This document shows, piece by piece, positions 7,564-16,296 of a stretch of 64,000 nt of DNA. A model generated the notes under the pieces. That model had not been told where the DNA came from. It was given only the letters and a program-made list of their open reading frames with translations, and made no database searches. Source of the DNA: KBS50 sp042666615 (GTDB taxonomy: Bacteria > Actinomycetota > Actinomycetes > Mycobacteriales > Micromonosporaceae); the NCBI RefSeq assembly GCF_042666615.1, contig NZ_JBHTDD010000011.1, forward strand, positions 129,516 through 193,515. Reading direction: 5' to 3'. A program made the position numbers and the translations under genes. Position 1 is the stretch's first letter; each line of letters starts with the position of its first letter.

Positions 7564-8759
7564 CGGCGGATCGCTGTCGCGCGGTCTCGCGGCCCGGTTG
7601 GTCGGTCCGGACGGCTGGATGGTGATCGCGCAGGTCGGACGGCCGCGGCGCTGAGAACGAGTCCGCACACCGTGAGAGCGGCGGCCACCGGATAGATCGT
7701 CCGTGGACCGGCGGCCGAGTCGACGATCAACCCACCGGCCAGGCCGGCGACAGCCGCGGCGACCTGATAACCGGAGGCGTTCACGGCCATCGCCAAAGTT
7801 GGTGCCTCGTGCGCGGCTGACATGACGCGGGCCTGCATGCCGGGGATGATCGCGAAGCTGAGCGCGCCGATCACCGCCACGGCGACAGCGCTCGGCGTGG
7901 GGCTGGTCGCGACGAACCAGGCGACGGCGAACGCCGCGGCCAGACACCCCAGGAGTACCGGTTGGGCCGTGCGGGGGCGCCGGTCGAACAGCGTGCCGCC
8001 GAGCAGGCCACCGATCGTGGCGCCGATGCCGTAGGTCAGCAGCAGCGTGGGAAGCCGACCCGCGGCATGGCCGGCGACGTTTGTCAGCAGCGGGGCCAGG
8101 TAGCTGAACACCATGAGTGCGCCGACGTTGCCTACTGCGGTGATCGTCAGGGCCAGCAGCACCGGTCGCCGGCGTAGCACCCGCAGTTCGGCGAGGGCGG
8201 AGGAGCGGGCCTCCTCTCGTGGCGACGTGATGAATCTGGCGACGAGCATCATGCCGAGAAGGCAAGCGCTTCCGATCGCCGCGAACGTCATCTGCCAACC
8301 CCAGATCCGTCCGATGACCGTGCCGAGCGGGGCGCCGAGCACCATCGCCAGGTTCATTCCGAGAGCAAGCCTGGCGACCGCGGTGGCGCCACGATCCGGC
8401 GCCGCGGAACGGATGACGACGACGATGGCCTGCGCGAAGAAGGTCGACGTCACCAGCGCGGTCACCACCCGGGCGCCGAGTAACAGGCTGAAGTCCGGAG
8501 CCGTCGCGGAGACCGCGTTTCCCCCCACCGCGACACCGAGCAGAGCCAGCATCAGCCGCTTGCGGTCGACGCGGGCGGTGAGGGCCGTCAGAACCGGTCC
8601 ACCGACAATCATTCCGACCGCATAGGCGGTGATCAGTAGCCCTGCGGTCCCCACCGTGACCTGGAAGTCCGTCGCTACCTCGGGGAGGATGCCGGCGACA
8701 ACGAACTCACCTGTGGTGATGCTGAAGACGCAGAACATCAGGATCGCTAGCCGAATCAT
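7560..8759 (-). CDS. MFS drug exporter (DHA1/AraJ-like)
   Basis: The 399 residues contain twelve predicted membrane helices. The loop 2-3 motif is TARVDRKRLMLALLG, and the first helix has TGEFVVAGILPEVA, a hallmark of the AraJ/CmlR/NepI group of 12-helix proton-driven exporters. The ATG at 8759 lies directly at the expected transcript start, so the mRNA is probably leaderless. It is divergent from a MerR regulator at 8823, with a MerR-type promoter between them, so it probably exports the compound sensed by that regulator. The last four bases overlap the MFS remnant on the other strand. Confidence 0.85.
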   Translation of the reverse strand: MIRLAILMFCVFSITTGEFVVAGILPEVATDFQVTVGTAGLLITAYAVGMIVGGPVLTALTARVDRKRLMLALLGVAVGGNAVSATAPDFSLLLGARVVTALVTSTFFAQAIVVVIRSAAPDRGATAVARLALGMNLAMVLGAPLGTVIGRIWGWQMTFAAIGSACLLGMMLVARFITSPREEARSSALAELRVLRRRPVLLALTITAVGNVGALMVFSYLAPLLTNVAGHAAGRLPTLLLTYGIGATIGGLLGGTLFDRRPRTAQPVLLGCLAAAFAVAWFVATSPTPSAVAVAVIGALSFAIIPGMQARVMSAAHEAPTLAMAVNASGYQVAAAVAGLAGGLIVDSAAGPRTIYPVAAALTVCGLVLSAAAVRPARSPSSRPDRPTGPRDRATAIRR

Positions 8760-8766
8760 GCCCGGA

Positions 8767-8797
8767 CACTAAAGTCTGACGTGGGCGTGAGGGTCAA
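8767..8797 (-). promoter_or_regulatory. MerR-type promoter with 19-bp spacer
   Basis: On the minus strand TTGACC (8792-8797) and TTAGTG (8767-8772) are separated by 19 bp. That overlong spacer is characteristic of promoters activated by MerR-family proteins through DNA distortion. Transcription would begin at or next to the ATG of the MFS gene. Confidence 0.55.
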
Positions 8798-8822
8798 GGG
8801 AACACCACAAGGGATGGAGCCC

Positions 8823-9239
8823 ATGCGTATCGGTGAGTTGGCGAGATCGACAGGCGTCAGCGTGCGGGCGCTTCGGCACTACGAGGAGAAGGGTGTCCTC
8901 AAGCCCACGAGGACGCCCAGCGGCTACCGAGTGTTCCGGGAGGCCGACGTACGCGCCGTCCAACACGTCCAGGTTCTGCTGGCCGCGGGGCTGAACCTGG
9001 ACCTCATCAGGGAGATCCTGACGTGCATGAAGGGGGAGAAGCTGCTCCTGGCGGACTGCCGCGAGCGACTCGCCCGGGAACGGCGGCGCATGACCGTCGA
9101 CATCGACCGCATCAGCGCCGCCCGGTCGGTGCTGGACAGCCTGCTCAGCCCCCCAACGGCTGACGTACCTCCGGGCGCCGACAGCGCCTCGGTCACCGGG
9201 GCGCGCAGCGACTACCACGCCGGCTCGCTGAGTAGGTGA
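8823..9239 (+). CDS. MerR-family transcriptional regulator
   Basis: From ATG 8823 the protein (138 residues) begins MRIGELARSTGVSVRALRHY, the MerR winged-helix signature, followed by a wing (PSGYRVF) and a helical dimerisation segment. The C-terminal region has C-M-K-G and a second Cys in LADCRERL, but no classic metal-binding CxxxxxxxC, so a drug-sensing MerR is more likely than a metal one. ATG 8823 has GGAG close upstream; ATG 8814 lacks spacing for a ribosome site. It probably activates the divergent MFS gene. Confidence 0.85.
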   Translation: MRIGELARSTGVSVRALRHYEEKGVLKPTRTPSGYRVFREADVRAVQHVQVLLAAGLNLDLIREILTCMKGEKLLLADCRERLARERRRMTVDIDRISAARSVLDSLLSPPTADVPPGADSASVTGARSDYHAGSLSR

Positions 9240-9270
9240 AGGTACTCACCGGAGATCTGGTGTTCATCGG

Positions 9271-10515
9271 TCACGGCCAACGGCCCTTTCGTGAGTACGC
9301 GAAGTGCTTGGCGCCGGGAACGAGAGCGGCGAGCGCCGGCGCCGCGAAACACACCGCGGCGCAACTGGTGAGGACCACCGGTGCCCCGACGGCGCTGATC
9401 GCCGGTGCGATGAGCGCGAGGCCGACGGGCGCCAGGCCGTAGGAGACGAGGAAGTCCAGGGAGGACACGCGGGCCAGCGTCTTCGGCTCCATCTCCCGCT
9501 GGGTGGCGGTGAACCACGGCACGTTGAACATCTCGATGCCGAGCCCGGCCAGCGCGTACGCGGCGACGACCGCGTACGGGTGTGCCGGCAGCAGCAGGCT
9601 GAGCGGAGCGAAGCCGTAACAGGCCAGGCCGGCGAGGGCGGTGAAGCCCGGCGCGCGGGGCCGCCATCGGGCGATCAGCAGCGCGCCACCGAGCGCGCCG
9701 ACCGTGTAGGCGGTGATCGCGGCCGCCAGCACGGCCACGGTGCCGTAGCGGTCCCGGCTGACCATCGGGAGGGCGACTCCGGTGGCCGAGTAGCCGGTGG
9801 CGATGACCGCGGTGAGGGCGCCCAGCCCGGCGAGGAACCAGGGGTGGCGGCGCGCCTCCCGGATGCCGTCGATGAACTCGGTGACGAACCGGTGCTTCCC
9901 GGCCGCCGGTTCCGGCCGGTGGGTGCCGCCGGGCGGCAGCGCGGCGGCGACGGCCCACAGCGCCGCCGTGCCGAGGAGCAGGAACGGGATGGTGGTCACC
10001 ATGGCGAGCAGCGCGGTCGCGGCGGGCGCGAGCAGGGTGGTGACCCGGACCGCGAAGGTGATCGCGGCGTTGGCCGGCTGCCGGCGGTCCACGTCGACCA
10101 CCTCGGCGGTGAGGGCCTGGAACGCCGGTCGGCAGGCGCCCTGGCCGGCGCCGACGACGGCGGCGGCGCCGACCATCAGGGCCACCGACCGGCCCAGGCC
10201 GGCCGCGATGAGCGGGGTCGCCAGCGCGGCGGCGGTGCCGGACCAGAACACCACGGCGCGGCGTGAGTGCCGGTCGGCGAGGACCCCGCCGACCGGCACC
10301 GCGGCCAGGAATCCGACGGTACGCGCCGCCAGGACGATCCCCAGCCCGGTCACATCGAGGCTGTTGTCGACGATCGCGAGGCCGAGGATGAACGGCAGGG
10401 CCCAGGTGGCCAGGCCGGACGCCGTGGTGCCGGTCCACAGTCGCAGGAACGAGGAGTCGCGCAACAACCTCGGGCGCTCGGTGGGCCGCTTGACAGCCGG
10501 GGCGGTGGATCGCAC
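9271..10515 (-). CDS. MFS exporter (MFS_3/EntS-like), last gene of ABC operon
   Basis: The 414-residue membrane protein has twelve helices, with ADRHSRRAVVF as the loop 2-3 motif and the MFS_3 layout shared with siderophore exporters of the EntS type. GTG 10515 lies 4 bp after the binding-protein gene, so the two are in one operon. Position behind a metallophore-type importer suggests export of the same carrier molecule, or recycling; this is inference. Confidence 0.8.
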   Translation of the reverse strand: MRSTAPAVKRPTERPRLLRDSSFLRLWTGTTASGLATWALPFILGLAIVDNSLDVTGLGIVLAARTVGFLAAVPVGGVLADRHSRRAVVFWSGTAAALATPLIAAGLGRSVALMVGAAAVVGAGQGACRPAFQALTAEVVDVDRRQPANAAITFAVRVTTLLAPAATALLAMVTTIPFLLLGTAALWAVAAALPPGGTHRPEPAAGKHRFVTEFIDGIREARRHPWFLAGLGALTAVIATGYSATGVALPMVSRDRYGTVAVLAAAITAYTVGALGGALLIARWRPRAPGFTALAGLACYGFAPLSLLLPAHPYAVVAAYALAGLGIEMFNVPWFTATQREMEPKTLARVSSLDFLVSYGLAPVGLALIAPAISAVGAPVVLTSCAAVCFAAPALAALVPGAKHFAYSRKGRWP

Positions 10516-10519
10516 GGCG

Positions 10520-11521
10520 TCAGGGGCGGATGCCGCGCAGGTACTCGCCGAACTTCTCCAGCCCGTCGATGTTGCGTGGGCTGGAGATTCCCTCGTTGTA
10601 GTCCAGGACGAAGAACCGGTCGTTGACCACGGCGGGCAGGCTCTTGGTGGTGGGGAAGGTCTTCAGGAAGTCGATCTTTTCCTGGGCGGGTTTGTCGTTG
10701 TAGTCGAGGATGATGATGACCTCCGGCTGGCCCTCCACCACGGCCTCCCAGCTGACCTGGGTCCATCGGGCGTCCAGGTCACCGAAGATGTTGCGGGCGC
10801 CGGCCGCGGTGATGATGTCGGTGGGCGGCACCTGCCGGCCGGCGGTGAACGGCTGGTCGGTGCCGGAGTCGTAGAGGAAGACGGGAAGCTTTTCGGCGGG
10901 TGCCGCTGCCTTCACCTTCTCGACGCGGTCGCGCATGGCGCGGATCGTCTCGGTCGCCTTCGCCTCGACGCCGAAGATCATGCCCAGCCGCTCCAGGTCG
11001 GTGTAGAGACCCTCGAACGGCGTGTGCCGCTGCGGGAACCCGGGGTAGTTGAAGCAGGATTCGGCGTGCATGAAGCTCTGGATGCCGAGCCCGTCGAGGA
11101 TCTCCGGGGTGATGCCGCGCTTGTCGCTGAAGCCGGAGTTCCAGCCGGCCACCACGAAGTCGGCCTTGGCGTCGACGACCAGTTCCCGGTTGAGCAGGTC
11201 GTCGCCGAGGAACTCGACCTTGGCGTACTCGGCGGCCCAGGGTGACTCGGTCACCGGCGGGTTCGCCGGCGGCATCACGTAACCGTGTACGTGATCGGTG
11301 AGGCCGAGCGCGAACATCTTGTCGGCGCTACCCCCCTCGTAGACCACCGCCCGCTGCGGGGTGGTGTACTCGACGTCCTCGCCGCACCGCTGCACGGTCA
11401 CCGTGCGGGCATCCGCGGACTCCCGCACCTCGGCTCCACACGCGGTGAGGAGAAGGACGGCGCTCAACCCCGCCGCGGTGGCGCGCAGCGACCCGCTCGG
11501 ACGGTCAGACCTGGCGTTCAT
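10520..11521 (-). CDS. ABC importer substrate-binding lipoprotein (FecB/BtuF type)
   Basis: The N-terminal LSAVLLLTACGAE is a signal peptide with a lipobox, so the protein is anchored outside the membrane. The mature part has the two-lobed periplasmic-binding fold of metal-chelate receptors (EYTTPQRAVVYEGG start; FVVAGWNSGF; PEVIIILDYND). Several His and Cys residues and the context suggest a metal-chelate or metallophore ligand. The start overlaps the ATPase gene by 17 bp. It may belong to the zinc-type regulon described for 13446-13464. Confidence 0.85.
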   Translation of the reverse strand: MNARSDRPSGSLRATAAGLSAVLLLTACGAEVRESADARTVTVQRCGEDVEYTTPQRAVVYEGGSADKMFALGLTDHVHGYVMPPANPPVTESPWAAEYAKVEFLGDDLLNRELVVDAKADFVVAGWNSGFSDKRGITPEILDGLGIQSFMHAESCFNYPGFPQRHTPFEGLYTDLERLGMIFGVEAKATETIRAMRDRVEKVKAAAPAEKLPVFLYDSGTDQPFTAGRQVPPTDIITAAGARNIFGDLDARWTQVSWEAVVEGQPEVIIILDYNDKPAQEKIDFLKTFPTTKSLPAVVNDRFFVLDYNEGISSPRNIDGLEKFGEYLRGIRP

Positions 11522-12317
11522 GGGCGAACAACTCTCCTTCGACTGCTTCTTCTGTCAGGGCGTACAACAGCTGCGGATGACCGGTGAGCGGATGAGCGAC
11601 CACCGTGGCGGAAACCCCAAACACGTCGCGCAACAGAACGGTGGTCAGCACCTCGCACGGGCTGCCGGCGGCGACCAGCGCGCCGTCGGCGAGGACCGCG
11701 ATACGGTCACACGTCGCGGCGGCCAGGTTCAGGTCGTGCAGGACCACGAGCACGGTCAGCCCGGACCCGCGCAGCAGGGACAGCAGCTGGATCTGGTGCG
11801 CGATGTCGAGATGGTTGGTTGGCTCGTCGAGGATCAGGATCTCCGGCTCCTGCACGAGCGCCCGCGCCACCAGGACGCGCTGGCGTTCCCCACCCGACAG
11901 GCTCAGCACACCGCGTTCGGCGAGATGGGCGATGTGCAGCCGGGCCATGGCGCGCTCGCACAACTCGCGCTCGCGGCGGCTCAACGCCTGGTTGCCCCGC
12001 AGGTGCGGGGTGCGACCGAGGGCGACCACTTCCGCCACCGTGAAGTCGAGGTCGGAACCGCCGTCCTGGGTCAGGGCGGCTACTGTGCGGGCGCTGTCCC
12101 GCCGGGCGATGGCGCGCAGGTCGCTGCCGCCGACGCGGACCACGCCACGGGACGGTCGCAGGGCCCGGTAGACACAGCGCAACGCTGTGGACTTGCCTGA
12201 CCCGTTCGGGCCGACCAGACCGACGACCTGCCCAGTGCCGACGGTCAATGACAGGGCTCGGAGCAGCGGATGCCCGTCGGCGTGCACGGTGACCGCGTCC
12301 AGTTTCAGATCCGTCAT
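11505..12317 (-). CDS. ABC importer ATPase (FecE/BtuD type)
   Basis: The 270-residue ATPase has Walker A GPNGSGKST, Q-loop ALTQDGG, signature LSGGERQRV, Walker B ILILDEPTN and H-loop VLHDLN, in the FecE/BtuD arrangement that powers metal-chelate uptake. ATG at 12315-12317 overlaps the stop of the permease gene. A longer frame upstream is only antisense-like extension into the permease and was discarded. Confidence 0.92.
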   Translation of the reverse strand: MTDLKLDAVTVHADGHPLLRALSLTVGTGQVVGLVGPNGSGKSTALRCVYRALRPSRGVVRVGGSDLRAIARRDSARTVAALTQDGGSDLDFTVAEVVALGRTPHLRGNQALSRRERELCERAMARLHIAHLAERGVLSLSGGERQRVLVARALVQEPEILILDEPTNHLDIAHQIQLLSLLRGSGLTVLVVLHDLNLAAATCDRIAVLADGALVAAGSPCEVLTTVLLRDVFGVSATVVAHPLTGHPQLLYALTEEAVEGELFAHERQV

Positions 12318-13432
12318 CACCGACCGCCGAAGAGGTAGCCGCGGCGCCGCATCAGCCCAATGAACACCGGAACACCCACCAGCGCCGTGATCACGCCCAA
12401 CGGCAGCTCTCGGGGGGCGACCACGGTGCGGGACAGCAGGTCCACCCACACCATGAACAGCGCGCCTACCAGCGGCGTGACCAGGATGACCCGGGCATGT
12501 GTCGCCCCCACCACGATCCGCACCAGGTGCGGCAACACCAGACCGACGAAGGCGATCGCGCCGCTCACGGCCACCGTCGCCCCGGTCATCAGGGACGTGA
12601 CGACGAACAGCAGGGTACGGGCGCGGGTGCTGTCCACGCCGAGGCTGGCGGCGGTCTCGTCGCCGAAGGTCATCACGTCCAGCGTCCGGCTCTGCCGGGC
12701 CAGCAGGACGACGCCGGCGAGCACCACGGCCGCGACCGGGGGCAGCGACCCCCAGGTAGCGGCACCGAAGCCGCCCATCGTCCAGAACAGCAGCGTGCTG
12801 GTGGCCTCGCTGTCCGGCGAGAAGTACACGATCATCGCCATCAGCGACTGGAAACCGAACGACATCACCACTCCGGTCAGCACCAGCCGCAGCGGGGTCA
12901 GTCCGGCCCGGCTCCAGGACGCCAGGAACACCAACGCGGTGGCCGCCATCGCGCCGAGGAAGGCGCCGGCGGACACGGCGTACACACCGGCGGCGGCGAG
13001 CCCACCGGAGACGGTGACGGCGACCGCGCCGACCGACGCGCCCGAGGAGACACCGAGCACGTACGGGTCGGCGAGCGCGTTGCGCACCAGTGCCTGTACG
13101 GCCACCCCGACGGCGCCGAGCCCGGCACCCACGCACGCCGCGAGCAGTACCCGGGGCGTACGGATCTGCCAGATGATCTGGTAGCGGGTCACCTCGTCGG
13201 CGGCGATCGCGCCGCCGGTCACGCCCGCCCACAGGTAACGCGCGGTTGCTACCGGTGGCACGACCGCGGCGCCGAGGCCGATCACCACCACGGCAGAGGC
13301 GAGCAGGCCGATGGCGAGCAGCCCGATGAGCGGTCCCAGCGGTGCCTGCCCGGAGGTGCGCCTGCCGGGTACCGCGTGCTGCTGCGGGTCGGGCTCCGCC
13401 GGAGCCGGATCAGTTGACGCTTGGACCACCAT
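12317..13432 (-). CDS. FecCD/BtuC-type ABC importer permease
   Basis: The 371-residue permease has about ten helices and the family motifs RTPRVLLAACVGAGLGAVG, NALADPYVLGVSSGAS and IAFVGLVLPHLVR. ATG at 13432 is preferred to an earlier TTG. It is the first gene of the minus-strand operon permease-ATPase-binding protein-MFS exporter. The 19-bp Zur/Fur-like box at 13446-13464 covers its promoter, so the operon is probably shut off by metal-loaded repressor. Confidence 0.9.
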   Translation of the reverse strand: MVVQASTDPAPAEPDPQQHAVPGRRTSGQAPLGPLIGLLAIGLLASAVVVIGLGAAVVPPVATARYLWAGVTGGAIAADEVTRYQIIWQIRTPRVLLAACVGAGLGAVGVAVQALVRNALADPYVLGVSSGASVGAVAVTVSGGLAAAGVYAVSAGAFLGAMAATALVFLASWSRAGLTPLRLVLTGVVMSFGFQSLMAMIVYFSPDSEATSTLLFWTMGGFGAATWGSLPPVAAVVLAGVVLLARQSRTLDVMTFGDETAASLGVDSTRARTLLFVVTSLMTGATVAVSGAIAFVGLVLPHLVRIVVGATHARVILVTPLVGALFMVWVDLLSRTVVAPRELPLGVITALVGVPVFIGLMRRRGYLFGGR

Positions 13433-13445
13433 GCGACTTCCAGAC

Positions 13446-13464
13446 AACGATTACGATTTTCATT
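13446..13464. promoter_or_regulatory. Zur/Fur-like box 1
   Basis: AACGATTACGATTTTCATT is an imperfect inverted repeat. Its complement begins AATGAAAATC, as in actinobacterial Zur sites. The site at 16708-16726 (other strand) agrees in 17 of 19 positions and the one at 18312-18330 in 14. It lies between the divergent importer operon and the L32 paralogue. Confidence 0.6.
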
Positions 13465-13582
13465 ACCGAACGCTAGCATGGCTACCCAGGGGGGATTCCA
13501 GGGGTCCCGAGCGCAGGGGCCAGACCAGAAACGGAAACCGATCCGGTTAAGCTGCGTTCGTCCTCCCGACGAAGGAGATTGC

Positions 13583-13756
13583 GTGGCCGTGCCGAAGCGG
13601 CAGATGTCATGGTCGAACACCTGGCACCGGCGACCGCGGTGGAAGGCGAGCGTGCGTGCCGCAGTTGACCTCCTGCACCTGCCCCGTGAGGAGATGTGAT
13701 GCCGCACCAGGCCTGCACACCGCCGTCCGCACAAGGGGCGTCAGACCGTGGGTCAG
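13583..13756 (+). pseudogene. rpmF: Ribosomal protein L32 paralogue, frameshifted
   Basis: GTG 13583, with AAGGAG seven bases upstream, begins MAVPKRQMSWSNTWHRRPRW, an unmistakable L32 N-terminus. In this frame it stops at 13699 after 38 residues. One base earlier in phase the sequence continues VPQLTSCTCPVRRCDAA, the first zinc-ribbon half, and a third frame gives KGRQTV, the normal L32 end, near 13733-13750. Two usual Arg residues (RSNTRHRR) are Trp here. The gene looks like a decayed or mis-sequenced second L32. Extra L32 copies near metal importers are usual members of Zur regulons. Its reconstructed form seems to keep cysteines, unlike the classic zinc-free version. Confidence 0.65.
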
Positions 13757-13838
13757 CCGAGACCGGCCGGCTGCCGGTGACGCCCGAATGGGACCTTGGC
13801 GAACTGCACGACCACGCCGAACCAGTCCAGGTCTGACG

Positions 13839-14651
13839 ATGGCGACCACTCCGGCACCCCAGGTTGTCGCCCGGTGGCGGCGCGATTGGGAAACCATGAT
13901 GAGCCACTACCAGCCCGGCCGCGACGTCCTCCTGGCTGCCGGTCTCGCCGTCGCCGAACACGTTCGCGGACGCCCGCCGGAGCGAGTACTTGATGTCGGG
14001 GGCGGGCCGGGCACCACGGCCGAGGCGGTCCTGGGGCGGTGGCCCGACGCGCGCGTGACCGTGCTCGACCTCGACCCGGTCCTGTTGGCCCTCACCAACA
14101 CCGCCCTGCCGCAGGTGCGTACCGTCCGGGCCGACATCGGCGCACCCGACTGGCTTTCGCCGGCCGGCGGCCCATACGACCTGGTGCTGGTTCTGATGAC
14201 CCTGCACTACCTGCCCGAGGACCGGGTCCGCGACTGGTACGCCGAGGCCCGGCACCTGCTCGCCCCGGATGGACTGCTCCTGGTCGGCGACGCTATGCCC
14301 GTCGCGCCCGTCGCGCCCGTCGCGCCCGTCGCGCCCGTCGCGCCCGTCGCGCCCGTCGCGCCCGTCGCGCCCGTCGCGCCCGTCGCGCCTGTCGCGCCGG
14401 TCGCGCCCGCCGCCGCGAAGCAGCAGAGCGGCGGGACCGACCCGTGGACCACGTGGTGGACCGCCCTGGCCACGCAGCCGTCGATGACACCGCTGCTGAC
14501 CGAGCGGATGACGGCGTTCAGCGGCCTGGAGTCGGCGGAATTCGTCGCGTCGACCGAGTGGCATCGCGAGACGGCCCGCCGAGCCGGATTCACCGATGCG
14601 ACGGTCCCATACCAGCGGGCCGGTCAGGCCCTGATGGCCCTCCGTCGATGA
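13839..14651 (+). CDS. SAM-dependent methyltransferase with Pro-Val-Ala repeat insert
   Basis: Residues 1-150 form a class I methyltransferase: motif I is VLDVGGGPGTTAEAV, then VLDLDPVLL binds the SAM ribose, and DLVLVLMTLHYL is motif IV. After strand five (LLLVGDAM) there is a run of twelve Pro-Val-Ala triplets (about residues 154-189) before the C-terminal part WTTWWTALATQP. Such an insert is not normal in the family. ATG 13839 is the best start. Substrate unknown; position in the metal-linked island hints at metallophore tailoring, which is inference. Confidence 0.8.
   Translation: MATTPAPQVVARWRRDWETMMSHYQPGRDVLLAAGLAVAEHVRGRPPERVLDVGGGPGTTAEAVLGRWPDARVTVLDLDPVLLALTNTALPQVRTVRADIGAPDWLSPAGGPYDLVLVLMTLHYLPEDRVRDWYAEARHLLAPDGLLLVGDAMPVAPVAPVAPVAPVAPVAPVAPVAPVAPVAPVAPVAPAAAKQQSGGTDPWTTWWTALATQPSMTPLLTERMTAFSGLESAEFVASTEWHRETARRAGFTDATVPYQRAGQALMALRR
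14298..14405 (+). repeat. 9-bp tandem repeat coding Pro-Val-Ala
   Basis: Unit CCCGTCGCG occurs ten times without a mismatch (14298-14387) followed by two variants (CCTGTCGCG and CCGGTCGCG). Unit length keeps the reading frame, so copy number can vary without destroying the methyltransferase. Confidence 0.95.
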
Positions 14652-14801
14652 GTCCCATCGGGGCTTGACCAGTAGTCGCGCATGAGTGGGCGCGGTCATC
14701 GGCAGAGGGCGATGCGTCCAGACCAGGTGGGCGAATCGTTCCACAGCGCGGGAAGACCATTGGGTCGATGTCGCCTGAGTAGAGTCTCGCGGGTGGAGTA
14801 A

Positions 14802-15468
14802 GATCATCTTGCGCTTCTGCGCCACGAGCTCACCGCGTTCCAAGACTGCCTGACTGGCAACCTCACCGCACCGGTCGAGCATTGCGGTGACTGGACGTTG
14901 CGCGACTTCGCCGAACACCTCGGCCAGGGAAACCTGTGGGCGTCCACCGCCATCGTCGAAGGACACGGGGACCATCAGTCGGCACCGGCGCCGGCCGACA
15001 TCGGCCCCTGGTTCGCGAGCACCGTCCAAATCCTCACCGACGCACTGGCCGCCCATCCCGCGGCCGAGGCTTGGACCTTCTACCCGCCGCATACCGTCGA
15101 CTTCTGGCGTCGACGCCGCTGCCTGGAGACGCTCGTGCATCGCTGGGACGCAGAGCACGCGCTCGGCATAGCCAGCACGCTTGACCCACTGCTGTGCGGC
15201 GACGGCATCGCCGCGATCGTCGAGGTGCTGGCACCACGCCAGATTCAACGGCGGCGGGCAACCCCGCCCTCGGCGGCGGTCCACTTCACCGCCATTGACC
15301 TTGACGCCTCCTGGGTGCTCGGGCCGGGTGACCCGGTCGCCACGCTGAGCGGTACCGCACAGGAGCTTCCTGTTAGCGCTGTGGGGTCGGCTCCCCATGC
15401 CCTGGAGCCAGGTTATCGGCGACGATGACGTCGCCCGTGAGGTGCTGCGTGGCCCGCTCGTTCCCTGA
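14802..15468 (+). pseudogene. Mycothiol-dependent maleylpyruvate isomerase family gene, disrupted
   Basis: The translation LALLRHELTAFQDCLTGNL, then WTLRDFAEHLG and RRCLETLVHRWDAEHA, fits the TIGR03083/MDMPI family, a DinB-like metal-binding helical fold (conserved His residues in HELTAF, EHLG and VHRWDAEHA). An in-frame TAA at 14799 removes any normal start; only TTG 14898 or CTG 14817 remains. A missing base near 15370 turns the C-terminus out of frame; corrected, it reads LALWGRLPMPWSQV and ends at 15468. Both disruptions suggest a pseudogene or sequence errors. Confidence 0.65.
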
Positions 15469-15726
15469 TCGGACGCCCACGCGGACCAGCAGCGTCCGGT
15501 CGGGCTCGTAGACGCCGCGTTCGGCCTCCCGCTCGTCACCGTCGTACGCGGCGGTGACGACGAACAGGGTGAGCGCGCCGAGCGCTTGGGGGCAGGCTGG
15601 CGGCTCCGCCGGCGCCCGGTGCCGGGACGGTCGCGGTCCTTGGCGCTGCCGGGGCGCGGCGAGGATCGCGCCGGTCCCTTGTGGTCCGCGTGCTGCGTCG
15701 GGTGGCATGCCGGATACGGCGATCGG
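15469..15726. other. Short region without a convincing gene
   Basis: On the minus strand a stretch reads LTLFVVTAAYDGDEREAERG, which has coding character, but it joins no recognisable domain and overlaps the isomerase-like gene. It may be a fragment of a deleted gene. Confidence 0.3.
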
Positions 15727-16296
15727 CTATTCGTACGGATTGGCCGGTGGGGCCACGCGGTGCCAGGACTCGACATTGATGTAGGGGATCTCCAGGTCGT
15801 TGATCGGGTCGCGTCCGAGTCGGTCGGTGTAACGGCCGGTGACCTGGATCCAGGTGTCGGCGGTCAGGCCGGTCGGTACCGCGCCGGTCATGCCGACCTT
15901 GACCGGCCGACCGTCCGCCGCGCAGCAGGACATGACGATCCGGGCGAGAACCGGTTCGCCGTCCGGGCCGGGGATGACGAAGCCGGTGAGTTGGATCCGC
16001 CGGTCACCGAATGCCTGACCCTTGTCGAACAGGGCCCGGGCGGCGTAGTCGAGGACGCTGGTCGGCACCGGATCACCCGCGGGCAGCGGGGGATATCCGA
16101 GATCCTCGGCTGTGCCGACCGCCGTCCCGGCCTGACTGGCCGCGTACGAGCCGAGCGGGGGCGGGGTGACCAGCAGTAGCCCGATGGCGGGCAGAACGAG
16201 CAGCCAGCCGACGCGGGACTCGGGATGATGGTGCCCGTGCGCCGGCTGACTCGTCGCGCCCTGCCGGTCGGGCGCCGCCGGCGTGCGACACGTCAT
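15727..16296 (-). pseudogene. DUF1980/TIGR03943 (YcgQ-like) protein lacking its N-terminus
   Basis: The frame contains the middle and C-terminal part of TIGR03943: a His-rich linker (HGHHHPESRVGW), a membrane helix, GSYAASQAG, then the OB-like domain with RIVMSCCAADGRPV (Cys pair) and TWIQVTGRY. The two N-terminal membrane helices expected before the linker are missing; at that point the DNA joins a permease fragment in another frame. This family pairs with UPF0718 permeases and has been linked with metal regulation, which fits the surrounding genes. Confidence 0.7.

Noticed and set aside
9212..10438. 408-residue frame overlapping the MFS gene
   Set aside because: Arg/Pro-rich shadow in another frame of the MFS exporter with no recognisable domain.
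14298..14405. Sequence artefact or collagen-like domain
   Set aside because: Frame is kept and flanking methyltransferase sequence is normal, so it is treated as a true tandem repeat, not as a structural domain.
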